64,000 nt of DNA from Hydrocarboniphaga sp965279055 (GCF_965279055.1 NZ_OZ257125.1:4092001-4156000), one strand, 5' to 3'; positions 49,716 to 58,903 are shown, counted from the first letter of the stretch. Translations and numbers: made by a program. Notes: generated from the sequence alone by a model not told the origin.

Positions 49716-52454
49716 ATGACCGCTGGAAGACCTGAGGGCGACAGACCCTCGGCCCAGATCAGTTCACACAAGCTGTTTGCGCCGCCCAGCTTTCGCGGGG
49801 TGGTGTCGCGGCGCGCGATACTCGATCGGGTTTTTGCCGAAGCATCGGTTCGCACCTTCCTGTTCCAGGGCCCGGCAGGCCACGGCAAATCGACGCTGCT
49901 GCAGCAGGTGATGAGCGATTGCCAGCAGCGCGGCAGCCTCACCGGCTGGCTCAGCTTCGACGACGCCGACAACGACATGCGGCGCTTCACCAGCCACTTC
50001 GACGCCCTGCTCGACTTCGTCTGCGGCGAGGCGCCCGGCGGACCTCGGAGACCGAATCCAGCCGGCCCGCGCGCGCGTCGCTCCGACGCGGCGATCGAAC
50101 GCCTGCTGCAACTCGGCCGGCCGGTGGCGTTGTTCCTCGACGAATTCCAGGAGCTCAGCAACCCCGGAATTCTCGGCTTTTTCCGCGATTTCCTGGAGCG
50201 CTTGCCGGATCGCATCACCGTCTATCTGGGCTCGCGGGCACTGCCCGATCTGGGCCTGGCGCGCCTGCTGGTCAATGGCCGCGCGCTGGTGCTGCGCGCC
50301 GACGAGCTGCGCTTTTCCACGCACGAGGCCGAACAGTTTTTTGCCGAGGCGCGCGATCTCGGCGTCAAGCAGGACGAAGTCGCCGCGATCCATCGCCAGA
50401 CCGAAGGCTGGCCGGCGGCGCTGCAGCTGTTTCGCCTGAGCCTGGCCAGCCCGAGCGTGCGCGGCGCGCTCGGCGATCTGGGCGGCTACCGTCCGCGCGA
50501 ACTCGCCGACTACCTGGCCGACAACGTACTTAGCCTGCAGACGCCGCGCATCCGCGAGTTCCTGCTGCGCACCAGCTTCCTGACGCGGCTGAGCGCGCCG
50601 CTGTGCGATGCGCTGCTCGGCTGGCAGGATTCGCAGAGCATCCTGCTGTTCCTGGAACGCAACGGCCTGTTCCTGCGCAGCCTGGATTCGGAGCTGCGCT
50701 GGTTCAAATATCACACGCTGTTTTCCGGATTTTTGCTCGAACAACTCAGCGAAAGCGATCCGCAGGCGCTGCGCGAACTGCATTCGCGCTCCGCGCACTG
50801 GTATCACGCCCACGGCTTTCACGACGAGGCGATGCACCACGCGATCGAAGCGGGTGAATTCGGCTTCGCCGCCAACGTGATGAATCTCTGGAGCACGCGT
50901 CTGGTCGCCGAAGGCCACCTGATGACGGTGGAGCGCTGGTACGACCGCCTGCCGCTGGACGAAATCGAGCCGCGCCGCGACCTGGCGGTGAAGATCGCCT
51001 ACGCTCTGAGTTTTCTGCGCCGCCATCGCAAGCTGCGGCCGCTGATGGAAGTGCTGGACAGGCCCGCGACCGCGCCTGCATCGAGCGGCTCGCTGTCGGC
51101 GAACCCCGACGTGGTGAGGACCATGGTCGCGCTGCTGTTCGACGACATGCCGCGCGCTTTCGAGCTGGCTCGCGGCATCGACGTACGGGCGCCGGACGTC
51201 GAGCCCTTCCGCGCTTTCGAACTGTCCGCGGCCTGCAACGTGAACGGCTACCGCGCCTCTTCCGCGGGCGATTACGAAAGCGCGCGCGAATACGTGATGC
51301 TGTCGCGCGCCTACAGCGAGCGGGCGCACGCATTGTTCAGCGGCGGCTATTCGGTGGCGATCGCCGGCACCAACCTGCTGGTGCAGGGCGAGCTGCTGCA
51401 GGCGATCGAGCGCTTCCGCGCCGGGCTGGCCGAGCAGCATGCCGACGCCGACACGTCGGTGGCGTCGGCGTCGCTGGTCTCCTGCTATCTGATGGCGCTG
51501 TACGACGCCGACCAGCTCAGCGCCGCCGAAGCGCTGTTCGCACAATTCCACGACGTGATTCGCGAAGGCGTGCTGCTGGATTTCATGGCGGTGGCCTACG
51601 TGGCGATGGCGCGCATCTTCGACGCACGCGGCGCCTCGCCCAAGGCCGTGGAGCTGCTGGATGAGGCCGAGAACATCGGCCACCTGACCGGCTGGCCGCG
51701 GCTGATCCGCTTCGTCGACCGCGAGCGCGTGCGCCGTCACCTGCTGCGCGGTGAACGTGACCGCGCGCAGCTGATCGCCTCGCGCATCCCGCAGCGACCC
51801 GAGTTCGTGCTGCCCGATGGCGCGCTGCTGTTCTCCGAAGACAGCGAAGGCGAGGCTATCGGCCAGATCCGTCTGCTGATCCATCGCGGCAATGGCGAAG
51901 AAGCGCTGCAACGTCTGGCGCCGGAACTGGAAATCGCGCAGCAGCGCGGCCGCATCCGCCGTCTGATCAAGCTGCATATTCTCGAAGCCCTGGCGCAGTC
52001 GCAGCGCGGTCGTGCACGGCCCGCCTACATCGCGATGCGCCATGCCCTGCAGCTCGCCGAACCGCGCGGCTTCATCCGCACGTTTCTCGACGAAGGCGAC
52101 GACGTGCAGAAGCTGCTGCGCGAGGTGTATCCCTCGCTGCAGGAAAGCGGCCCCGCCGCCAGCTCCGGCAGCGACGGCCTGCTGCACTTCGCCGCCCGCC
52201 TGCTCGGCAGCGCCGCGCCCAGCGCCGAAGAACTCACCAGCGGCGCACCGCCGGCGCTGACCGAGGCCCTGACCGACGGCGAGAAGAACATCCTGTCGTT
52301 TCTGGCGCGTGGCGTGTCGAACAAGGTGATCGCGAGCGAGCTGTTCGTGTCGGAGAACACGGTCAAGTTCCACCTGAAGAACATCTACGGCAAGCTCGGC
52401 GCGAGCAGCCGCCTGCAGGCGATCAATGCGGCAAGGCGGATGGGGCTGGTTTAG
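49716..52454 (+). CDS. MalT-like (LAL) LuxR family transcriptional regulator
   Basis: The 912-residue ATP-dependent regulator starts after GGAGGAG. The STAND-type nucleotide-binding domain has Walker A QGPAGHGKSTLLQQ (residues 51-60) and Walker B PVALFLDEFQELSN. TPR-like helical repeats fill residues 350-830. The C-terminal LuxR helix-turn-helix is LTDGEKNILSFLARGVSNKV and IASELFVSENTVKFHLKNIY. LAL regulators respond to small inducers such as alkanes, alcohols or sugars. It is close to the acetoacetyl-CoA synthetase/SDR catabolic run, which it could control. That link is inference. Confidence 0.9.
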   Translation: MTAGRPEGDRPSAQISSHKLFAPPSFRGVVSRRAILDRVFAEASVRTFLFQGPAGHGKSTLLQQVMSDCQQRGSLTGWLSFDDADNDMRRFTSHFDALLDFVCGEAPGGPRRPNPAGPRARRSDAAIERLLQLGRPVALFLDEFQELSNPGILGFFRDFLERLPDRITVYLGSRALPDLGLARLLVNGRALVLRADELRFSTHEAEQFFAEARDLGVKQDEVAAIHRQTEGWPAALQLFRLSLASPSVRGALGDLGGYRPRELADYLADNVLSLQTPRIREFLLRTSFLTRLSAPLCDALLGWQDSQSILLFLERNGLFLRSLDSELRWFKYHTLFSGFLLEQLSESDPQALRELHSRSAHWYHAHGFHDEAMHHAIEAGEFGFAANVMNLWSTRLVAEGHLMTVERWYDRLPLDEIEPRRDLAVKIAYALSFLRRHRKLRPLMEVLDRPATAPASSGSLSANPDVVRTMVALLFDDMPRAFELARGIDVRAPDVEPFRAFELSAACNVNGYRASSAGDYESAREYVMLSRAYSERAHALFSGGYSVAIAGTNLLVQGELLQAIERFRAGLAEQHADADTSVASASLVSCYLMALYDADQLSAAEALFAQFHDVIREGVLLDFMAVAYVAMARIFDARGASPKAVELLDEAENIGHLTGWPRLIRFVDRERVRRHLLRGERDRAQLIASRIPQRPEFVLPDGALLFSEDSEGEAIGQIRLLIHRGNGEEALQRLAPELEIAQQRGRIRRLIKLHILEALAQSQRGRARPAYIAMRHALQLAEPRGFIRTFLDEGDDVQKLLREVYPSLQESGPAASSGSDGLLHFAARLLGSAAPSAEELTSGAPPALTEALTDGEKNILSFLARGVSNKVIASELFVSENTVKFHLKNIYGKLGASSRLQAINAARRMGLV

Positions 52455-52458
52455 GTTT

Positions 52459-52899
52459 TCAGAGCCAGGCGGCGTTCCAGTACGGGTAGTCGCCGAGTTT
52501 TGTCGCGAGTTTGGCTCTGATTGGATTGGCGATGAGGTAGCGCGCGGCGGTGATGAGGTCTTCGTCGCGGCGCAGGGCGCGGTCGTGGTAGCCGGGTTGC
52601 CAGATGGGGCCAGTGCGGTCGAGGGCTGAATTCACCGCCCGAGCGCTCAGCGACTTCAGCCGCATTACCGACTCGTTCAAGGTCCCCGACTCCAACTGCA
52701 GCAGCCAGTGCGCGTGATCGGGCATCAGCACCCAGGCCATTGCTCCGCATTCGTGGAAGCATCTCGCCGCCGCACATGCGGCCGCGAAATTTTCGAAGCA
52801 AGGGATGCGCTTGGCGGTCACCGTCGTGACCAAATAAATCTGCCCGGGAATCGATCGACGTCCCCGGCGCAAACTCGACGATCCCGGCCTGCTCTCCAT
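52459..52899 (-). CDS. REP-associated tyrosine transposase (RAYT)
   Basis: The 146-residue protein begins at MESRPGSSSLRRGRRSIPGQ. A longer frame continues upstream into the REP pair and is not counted. The Y1/IS200-like core is visible: IYLVTTVTAKRIPCFEN, the metal-binding HUH-type motif MPDHAHWLLQLE (H62, H64), the catalytic-Tyr region WQPGYHDRALRRDED and ARYLIANPIRAK. RAYTs are single-copy, domesticated relatives of IS200 transposases that bind GTAG-hairpin REP elements. A REP pair of this exact kind starts eight bases upstream of the ATG, and more copies are scattered over the window. No inverted repeats of a normal insertion sequence flank it. Confidence 0.93.
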   Translation of the reverse strand: MESRPGSSSLRRGRRSIPGQIYLVTTVTAKRIPCFENFAAACAAARCFHECGAMAWVLMPDHAHWLLQLESGTLNESVMRLKSLSARAVNSALDRTGPIWQPGYHDRALRRDEDLITAARYLIANPIRAKLATKLGDYPYWNAAWL

Positions 52900-52906
52900 G
52901 CCGCCA

Positions 52907-52974
52907 CTGTAGGAGCGGGCTTGCCCGCGACTGTGCCGATTGGGACACAATCGCGGGCAAGCCCGCTCCTACAG
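52907..52974. repeat. REP inverted pair (GTAGGAG family), copy 5, next to RAYT
   Basis: CTGTAGGAGCGGGCTTGCCC and GCGACTG, a loop, then the reverse complement. It flanks the 5' end of the RAYT gene, the expected place for the elements a RAYT recognises. GTAG lies directly before the hairpin CGGGC-TT-GCCCG. Confidence 0.93.
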
Positions 52975-52983
52975 GTGATGCTC

Positions 52984-55047
52984 TTACCCCGTCAGCATTT
53001 CCTTGTTGTCCTGCGTGAACTTGATGAACCAGTCGATCGCGGCGGGCTGCATCATGGCGTCGCGGCTGACGGCTTTTTCTGGCGCCCAGCCCATCAGGAT
53101 CTTGCGCACCGGCAGTTCCATTTTCTTGCCGGTGAGCGTGTACGGAATCAGATCCACCGCGTACAGCTGGTCCGGTACATGCCGCGGGCTGCAGTCGCTG
53201 CGCAGTTTGGCGGCGATCTTGTCGCGCAGCTTTTCGTCGAGCGGCTGGCCGGCCTTCAGTTGCACGAACATCGGCATGAAGTAGCGGCCGCCGGCGAGTT
53301 CGCAGCAGACGATCAGGCTGTCCGCGATCTCCGGCAGTTGCTCGACGCAGCGATAGATTTCCGCGGTGCCGATGCGCACGCCGTAGCGATTCAAGGTCGA
53401 ATCGCTACGGCCGTAGATGTAGCAGCCGCCGCGCCGGTTGATCTTGATGTAGTCGCCGTGACGCCACACGCCCGGATACTGCGCGAAATACGAATCCCGA
53501 TAGCGCCTGTCGCCTTCGTCGTTCCAGAAATACAGCGGCATCGACGGGAACGGTGTCATCACCATCAGCTCGCCGACTTCGTCGATGACCGCGTGGCCAT
53601 CATCGTTCCAGGCCTGCACGTCCATGCCGAGCATGCGCGCCTGGATTTCGCCGGCGTATACCGGCAAGGTCGGCACCGCGCCGACGAAGCCGCTGCAGAT
53701 TTCGGTACCGCCGGACTGCGAGGTCACCCACAGATCCTGCTTCACGCTGCGATAGAACCAGTCGAAGGTCTCCGGCGTCGACGGCGAACCGGCGACCAGC
53801 ACCGATTCCAGTGCCGACAGATCATAGGCCGTGCCCGGCACCAGGCCGGCTTTCTCCATCATCTGCACGAACGTCGGGCTGGCGCCGAAGCTGACGCAGC
53901 GGGTATCGGCGGCGAGCTTCCACAAGAAGTCCGGGCCGGGATGCATCGGGCTGCCGTCGTAGAGCACCGCCGGCGCGCCGGCAACCAGCGCCGCGATCAG
54001 CAGGTTCCACATCATCCAGCCGGTGGTGCTGTAGAAAAACATCGGCGCGCCGGGGCGCAGATTGATGTGGAAGTGCATCAGCTTCAGATGCTCGAGCAGC
54101 ACGCCGACATGGCTGTGCACGATCGGTTTCGGCAGGCCGGTGGTGCCCGACGAGAACACCACCCAGATCGGATGATCGTAGGGCACGCGCTCGAACACGA
54201 AGCTCGCGCGCGGCACGTCGGCATGCGCCATCAGCGAGTCCCAGGTGATCGCGCCGGCCACCGGAACCGTCGCCTTCGAATCGGCATCCAGATACGGCAG
54301 CCACACCAGCGTCTGCAGACTCGGCAGCTTGCCGGCGATGTCCTGCACCTCGGCCAGGCGCGAGAAGTTCTTGCCGCCGAAACGGTAGCCGTCGCAGGCG
54401 AACATGACTTTCGGCGCGATCTGCGAGAAGCGGTCGATCACGGTCTTGACGCCGAATTCCGGCGCCGCCGACGACCACACCGCGCCGACCGCAACGGTCG
54501 CGATCATCGCCACCGCGGTCTCCGGCACGTTGGGCATGTACGACACCACGCGATCGCCCGGCACCACGCCCATCGCGCGCAGCCGCGTCGCCAGGATGCG
54601 CACCTGGCGGCCGAGTTCCTGCCAGCTCATCTGCTGCAGCGGGCGGTTCTCGGTCAGGTGATGGAACACGGTCTCGCCGGGGCGGGCCAGCGCTTCGTGG
54701 CGCAGCAGATGCTCGGCGTAATTCACCCGCGAGCCCTGGAACCACTTCGCGCCCGGCATCTTGCGCTGGTCGATCACCTGCTCGTACGGCGTCGAGGACT
54801 GCACGTCGAAGTAGTCCCAGATCGAGGCCCAGAACGCCGCGGTCTCGGTCACCGACCATCGATGCAGCGTCTCGTAGTCGGCGAACTGCAGATCGCGTTC
54901 GGTCGCCAGCCAGCGCTGGTATTGCGCGATGTTCGACGCGTTCGCAAACGCCTCGCTCGGCGTCCACAGATGCTGCCCTTCCCGGATCGTCATCGCCTGG
55001 CTCCCGTTCATGCTCGGCGCCGTCTTCGCAGCGACATCATCAGCCAC
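52984..55047 (-). CDS. acetoacetate-CoA ligase (acetoacetyl-CoA synthetase)
   Basis: The 687-residue enzyme from GTG converts acetoacetate and CoA with ATP into acetoacetyl-CoA. In-frame ATGs 12 and 18 codons later are alternatives, the second with GGGAG. The substrate-family N-terminus NIAQYQRWLATERDLQFADY and FWASIWDYFDV, P-loop WVVFSSGTTGLPKPIVHSHV, TTGWMMWNLLIAAL, HGDYIKINRRGGCYIYGRSD and the C-terminal Lys region YTLTGKKMELPVRKIL are all those of acetoacetyl-CoA synthetases (usual length about 650). It feeds ketone bodies or PHA monomers into central metabolism. It overlaps the end of the preceding gene by eight bases. Confidence 0.9.
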   Translation of the reverse strand: MADDVAAKTAPSMNGSQAMTIREGQHLWTPSEAFANASNIAQYQRWLATERDLQFADYETLHRWSVTETAAFWASIWDYFDVQSSTPYEQVIDQRKMPGAKWFQGSRVNYAEHLLRHEALARPGETVFHHLTENRPLQQMSWQELGRQVRILATRLRAMGVVPGDRVVSYMPNVPETAVAMIATVAVGAVWSSAAPEFGVKTVIDRFSQIAPKVMFACDGYRFGGKNFSRLAEVQDIAGKLPSLQTLVWLPYLDADSKATVPVAGAITWDSLMAHADVPRASFVFERVPYDHPIWVVFSSGTTGLPKPIVHSHVGVLLEHLKLMHFHINLRPGAPMFFYSTTGWMMWNLLIAALVAGAPAVLYDGSPMHPGPDFLWKLAADTRCVSFGASPTFVQMMEKAGLVPGTAYDLSALESVLVAGSPSTPETFDWFYRSVKQDLWVTSQSGGTEICSGFVGAVPTLPVYAGEIQARMLGMDVQAWNDDGHAVIDEVGELMVMTPFPSMPLYFWNDEGDRRYRDSYFAQYPGVWRHGDYIKINRRGGCYIYGRSDSTLNRYGVRIGTAEIYRCVEQLPEIADSLIVCCELAGGRYFMPMFVQLKAGQPLDEKLRDKIAAKLRSDCSPRHVPDQLYAVDLIPYTLTGKKMELPVRKILMGWAPEKAVSRDAMMQPAAIDWFIKFTQDNKEMLTG

Positions 55048-56176
55048 GACGTGCTCCGCTGCCCTGCACCGTCAGCACCGGCTCGCTGACCAGGCCGAAG
55101 CTCTGCAGCACGCCGAGCAATTCGCGATGGCCGAAAGCCTGGCAGCCCGACGCGAACCCGACGCGCTTCGGCGGCGCCTGCAGCAGGTGATACGCCGCAT
55201 AGGCCTGCAACAGGCCGGTCTGCTTGTAGTTGCAGATGCCGTGGATCACGCAGTGCGCGCGGCCCAGCGGGCCACTGGCGTGCACCGAATCCACCGAGGT
55301 GTTCTCGCGTGGGTTCTCGCGCGGCGGCATGCCGGCCTGCAGGCTCGCCGCCATTTCGGAGAGCTTGGCTTCGGCCTGTTCTTTCGGCAGCGGCTTGATC
55401 TGTTCTTCGACCACCGCGGCGATCTGCACCACGCCCTCCATCACCGCGCGCGCGAACACGCCGCCCTGCGCCTTGACGTTGGCGACGCGCGGGTCGTTCT
55501 TGAACCACACCGGATGCGCGGTGCCGCCCCAGGGCAGCGCCATCGCGGTTTCGTGCTGCCCGGGCACGATCACCTCGGACTTCGCGGTCGGCGACCACTG
55601 CACGTACTTGTTCTGCTCGAGGTAGTAGAAGTTGGCGGTGAGGATGCTGAAGATGGTCTGCGTCGACGCATAGGTCGGGAAGCCTTTCCACAGCACCAGG
55701 ATATCCAGCGTATCCAGGCCCGGATTTTCCAGGCAGATGTTCGCGGCGATTTCGCCGGTGGTGTACATCTGCGCGATGCCGGGCGACAGCAGCAGGTTCT
55801 TCGCCGCGAACTTCGCGCCCCAGGTTTCCTCGGCGTGCATCATCCAGTTCTGCTCGCCATTGGTGTCGGTGTAATGCGCGCCGGCGGCGAGGCAGGCCTC
55901 GACCGCTTCGGGGCCGTACTTCATGAACGGGCCGACCATGTTGAGCATCACCTTGGCGCCCTTCATCAGCTGCGTCAGCGCCTCGGTGCTGTGCTCGACC
56001 TGGACGACTTCGTAGTCCGCGGTCTCGATGCCAGGCACCTTGTCGAGCACGTCCTTGATCTTCTTCGCGTCGCGGCCCGCGGCAATGAACGGGATGCGGT
56101 ATTCGCGCAGATACTCGGCCACCAGGCGGCCGGTGTAGCCATTGACGCCATAGACGACGACGGGTTTCTTGCTCAT
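55040..56176 (-). CDS. saccharopine dehydrogenase-like NAD(P)-binding protein
   Basis: The 378-residue protein has an N-terminal Rossmann fold (PVVVYGVNGYTGRLVAEYLR, GxxGYTG motif), then MLNMVGPFMKYGPEAVEACL and AGAHYTDTNGEQNWM, the saccharopine-dehydrogenase/trans-acting enoyl-reductase pattern. A C-terminal half of unknown function follows. Such proteins in lipid and PHA degraders are of uncertain role and are not lysine-pathway enzymes. It begins after an SDR gene and overlaps the acetoacetyl-CoA synthetase start by eight bases, which suggests joint function on a short acyl or keto compound. Confidence 0.82.
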   Translation of the reverse strand: MSKKPVVVYGVNGYTGRLVAEYLREYRIPFIAAGRDAKKIKDVLDKVPGIETADYEVVQVEHSTEALTQLMKGAKVMLNMVGPFMKYGPEAVEACLAAGAHYTDTNGEQNWMMHAEETWGAKFAAKNLLLSPGIAQMYTTGEIAANICLENPGLDTLDILVLWKGFPTYASTQTIFSILTANFYYLEQNKYVQWSPTAKSEVIVPGQHETAMALPWGGTAHPVWFKNDPRVANVKAQGGVFARAVMEGVVQIAAVVEEQIKPLPKEQAEAKLSEMAASLQAGMPPRENPRENTSVDSVHASGPLGRAHCVIHGICNYKQTGLLQAYAAYHLLQAPPKRVGFASGCQAFGHRELLGVLQSFGLVSEPVLTVQGSGARRG

Positions 56177-56221
56177 CGGGTTTCTCCTGCTGTCTTTTTG
56201 TCTTTTGAGTGAATCGCTTGT

Positions 56222-56986
56222 TCAGGCGGTCATGCCGCCATCGACGACCAGATCCGACCCGGTCATGTAGCTGGATTCGTCCGAGGCCAGGAACAGCACC
56301 GCGGAGGCGATTTCGGAGGGCTTGGCGAAGCGTCCCATCGGGATGCGCGTCAGGGTTTTCTCGGCGAAGGCCTGCGCGGTCTGCGGCGCCAGCGCGGCCA
56401 GCGCACCGCTGACCATCTGCGTCTCGGCAAAGCCCGGGCAGACGCTGTTGACGCGAATGCCGTAGCCGCTGCGCGCGCAGTGGATCGCGGTGGATTTGGT
56501 CAGCAGCCGCACCGCGCCCTTGCTGGCGTTATAGGCCGGCAGACCGCCCTCGCCGATCAGGCCTTCGATCGACGCGATGTTGATGATGCTGCCGCCGCCG
56601 CTGCTCTTCATGCGCGCGATCGCCGCCTGCGTGCCGAGATAGACGCCGTTGAGATTGACGTCGATGGTGCGGCTCCAGTCCTCGGCGCTGATGCTCTCGA
56701 TGTCGGCGATGCCGGCGACACCGGCGTTGTTGACCAGCACGTCGAGCTTGCCGAAGCGCGCGATCACCGCGTCCAGCACCTCTGTCCACTGCTCGCGGCG
56801 CGTCACGTTCTGCACGACGAATGCCGCCTTCGCGCCGAGGGTCTTGACCACCGTTTCGCCCTCGTTGCGATCGAGGTCGGTGATCATCACCTTGGCGCCT
56901 TCAGCCAGCAGCGCCTCGGCCGCGGCCAGACCGAGGCCGCGCGCGCCACCGGTGATCAGGCAGACTTTTCCCAGGACTCTGTTCAT
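56222..56986 (-). CDS. SDR family oxidoreductase
   Basis: The 254-residue classical short-chain dehydrogenase starts at MNRVLGKVCLITGG with AGGAG upstream. NAD(P) binding uses GGARGLG (residues 13-19), then LVNNAGVAG (NNAG), the catalytic Ser in IINIASIEG, and YNASKGAVRL (YxxxK). The C-terminus ends TGSDLVVDGGMTA, as usual for the family. It resembles 3-hydroxyacyl/hydroxysteroid dehydrogenases. It lies in the catabolic run with a second SDR and an esterase. Confidence 0.92.
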   Translation of the reverse strand: MNRVLGKVCLITGGARGLGLAAAEALLAEGAKVMITDLDRNEGETVVKTLGAKAAFVVQNVTRREQWTEVLDAVIARFGKLDVLVNNAGVAGIADIESISAEDWSRTIDVNLNGVYLGTQAAIARMKSSGGGSIINIASIEGLIGEGGLPAYNASKGAVRLLTKSTAIHCARSGYGIRVNSVCPGFAETQMVSGALAALAPQTAQAFAEKTLTRIPMGRFAKPSEIASAVLFLASDESSYMTGSDLVVDGGMTA

Positions 56987-57007
56987 GGATTGCTCTCCTT
57001 GCTCTAC

Positions 57008-57076
57008 CTGTAGGAGCGGGCTTGCCCGCGACTGCGCCCTGCAAGTTCTCAATCGCGGGCAAGCCCGCTCCTACAG
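57008..57076. repeat. REP inverted pair (GTAGGAG family), copy 6
   Basis: The GAGCGGGCTTGCCCGCGA stem variant is present in two inverted halves. It separates the two SDR genes, between the stop of the upstream one and the start of the next, so it lies inside a likely operon. Confidence 0.9.
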
Positions 57077-57084
57077 TCGATTGC

Positions 57085-57912
57085 TCACTGCGCCGCGGCG
57101 CCGCCGTCCAGCACGATCTCCGCACCGGTGGTCCAGCGCGCGGCGCCGGAGGCCAGATACAGCACCGCGTTGGCGACGTCGGCGGGCTCGCCCATGCCCA
57201 GCGGATGCAGCTGGCCCATCGCCGCTTCCGCGGTCGCCAGATCCGGCACCAGGCCCAGGCGCACGAAGCCTTCGAGCAGGTGGTTGCCCATCGCGGTCTT
57301 GATCACGCCGGGATGCACCGAGTTCACGCGTATGCCGGTGCCGAGCTGCGCGCATTCGATCGCCGCCGCCTTGGTCATCGAACGCACCGCGCCTTTCGAC
57401 GCGCAGTACGCGCTCAGGCCGGTGACGCCGATCATCGCGGCCAGCGACGACAGGTTGATGATCGAGCCGCTGTTGCCGGCGGCGCCGCCCGGCCGCATCG
57501 CGCGAATCGCGTATTTCAGGCCCAGAAACGTGCCGGTGACGTTGATGTCCTGAATGCGCTTGAACGTCTCCAGACTGGCTTCGGTGATCAGCGCCATGTC
57601 CTCGACGCCGGCATTGTTGACCAGGATGTCGAGGCCGCCGAACGTGCTGACCGCCTTGGCGATCGCCGCATCCCATTCGGCTTCAACGGTGACGTCGTGC
57701 CGGATCGAAGCCGCCTTGCCGCCGGCTTGGCGTATCGCGGCGGCGGTCTTCTCCACCGCTTCGGCCTGCACGTCGCTGAGGAAAACGCTGGCGCCGGCCG
57801 CGGCCAAGGTCTGGGCGATCTGCGCGCCCAGGCCCTGCGCGGCGCCGCTGATGAACGCGACTTTGCCGTCGAGACGGAACGCGCGGGTCGGATCGTTTGC
57901 CGCAATGCCCAT
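57085..57912 (-). CDS. SDR family oxidoreductase, second copy
   Basis: The 275-residue protein starts at MGIAANDPTRAFRLDGK after GTGGAG. Cofactor binding uses GAAQGLG, then LVNNAGVED, the catalytic Ser in INLSSLAAM and YCASKGAVRSMTK. The C-terminus is TGAEIVLDGGAAAQ. It shares the family with the gene downstream but is clearly a different enzyme (insert VPDLATAEAAMGQL). It may act on the same pathway. The esterase gene ends 13 bases upstream. Confidence 0.92.
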   Translation of the reverse strand: MGIAANDPTRAFRLDGKVAFISGAAQGLGAQIAQTLAAAGASVFLSDVQAEAVEKTAAAIRQAGGKAASIRHDVTVEAEWDAAIAKAVSTFGGLDILVNNAGVEDMALITEASLETFKRIQDINVTGTFLGLKYAIRAMRPGGAAGNSGSIINLSSLAAMIGVTGLSAYCASKGAVRSMTKAAAIECAQLGTGIRVNSVHPGVIKTAMGNHLLEGFVRLGLVPDLATAEAAMGQLHPLGMGEPADVANAVLYLASGAARWTTGAEIVLDGGAAAQ

Positions 57913-57925
57913 GGTGTTCTCCACG

Positions 57926-58882
57926 TTATGCGCCCAGCGCGCGCTTCAGCGCGCGCGCCAGCTGTTCGGTCGCGTCGATGGCTTCCGGAATCAGGCCGTC
58001 GATCAGCTGAAAGTCGTGAAACTGGCCGCGGAATTCGATCAGCTGCGTCGCCACGCCGGCGCGTTTCAGTTTCTGCGCATAGGCTTCGCCGCCATCGCGC
58101 AGCGGATCGAAGCCGGCGACCAGCACCGTCGCCGAAGGCAGGCCGTCGTGACGCGCGGCGAGCATCGGCGAGCAACGCCAGTCGGCGAGATCATCGGGGC
58201 CGGCGAGATAGTGGCTGCCGAAGTACTGCATCAGTTCTTCGGTGAGGAAATAGCCGTGGCGGCAGCGCTGGTAGCTGTCGGTCTGCGTGCTCCAGTCAGT
58301 CAGCGGGCAGATCAGCAGCTGGTGCAGCAGCGCCGGGCCACCGCTGTCGCGCTGCGCCAGCGAAGCCACGGCAGCGAGCGTGCCGCCGGCCGAATCGCCG
58401 CCGACCGCGAGGCGCTTCGGATCCAGCCCCAGTTCGGCCGCGTGCAGCGCGATCCAGCGCGTCGCCGCGATCGCGTCGACGGCCGCAGCGGGAAAGCGAT
58501 GCTCCGGCCCGAGCCGGTAGTCGACCGCGACGATCGCGCAGCCGGCGCTGACCGCGAGCCGGCGACAGAACGCGTCGTAAAGCTCGAAATCGCCGATGGC
58601 GAAGCCGCCGCCGTGAAAATAGATCAGCGCCGGCAGCACCGCGGCATCGGTCGGACGATACAGCCGCAGCGCGAGCGCGCCGCCCGGCCCCGGCATCGTC
58701 AGATCGCGCAGGCTGTGCACGTCGAACTTCGGCGCCTGCATCGAGATGAAGCCGAGACGCGCGGCGACGCGGGCGTCGGCGATCGGCAGCGCTTCGATCG
58801 GTGGCTGGCCGGAGCCGGCCATCAGATCGAGCACGCGGCGCGCGCTGTCGTCGAGCACGTAGGCGGCGCTCACGGCGCCCAT
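57926..58882 (-). CDS. alpha/beta hydrolase, hormone-sensitive lipase (HSL) type
   Basis: The 318-residue esterase starts at ATG (MGAVSAAYVLDDSARRVLD). It shows the HSL-family oxyanion motif YFHGGGFAIGDFELYDAF, the nucleophile motif VGGDSAGGTLAAVASL, the acid in VAGFDPLRDGGEAYA and the catalytic His in FRGQFHDFQLIDG. Short- to medium-chain acyl esters are the usual substrates. It is the first gene of the catabolic run. A small open frame and a 170-bp repeated element lie just upstream. Confidence 0.92.
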   Translation of the reverse strand: MGAVSAAYVLDDSARRVLDLMAGSGQPPIEALPIADARVAARLGFISMQAPKFDVHSLRDLTMPGPGGALALRLYRPTDAAVLPALIYFHGGGFAIGDFELYDAFCRRLAVSAGCAIVAVDYRLGPEHRFPAAAVDAIAATRWIALHAAELGLDPKRLAVGGDSAGGTLAAVASLAQRDSGGPALLHQLLICPLTDWSTQTDSYQRCRHGYFLTEELMQYFGSHYLAGPDDLADWRCSPMLAARHDGLPSATVLVAGFDPLRDGGEAYAQKLKRAGVATQLIEFRGQFHDFQLIDGLIPEAIDATEQLARALKRALGA

Positions 58883-58903
58883 CCGCAAGCCGTGTGGATG
58901 GAA

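Noticed and set aside
49764..52373. An 869-codon minus-strand frame opposite the LAL regulator
   Set aside because: The regulator has Walker A/B and a LuxR domain on the plus strand. The antisense frame has none.
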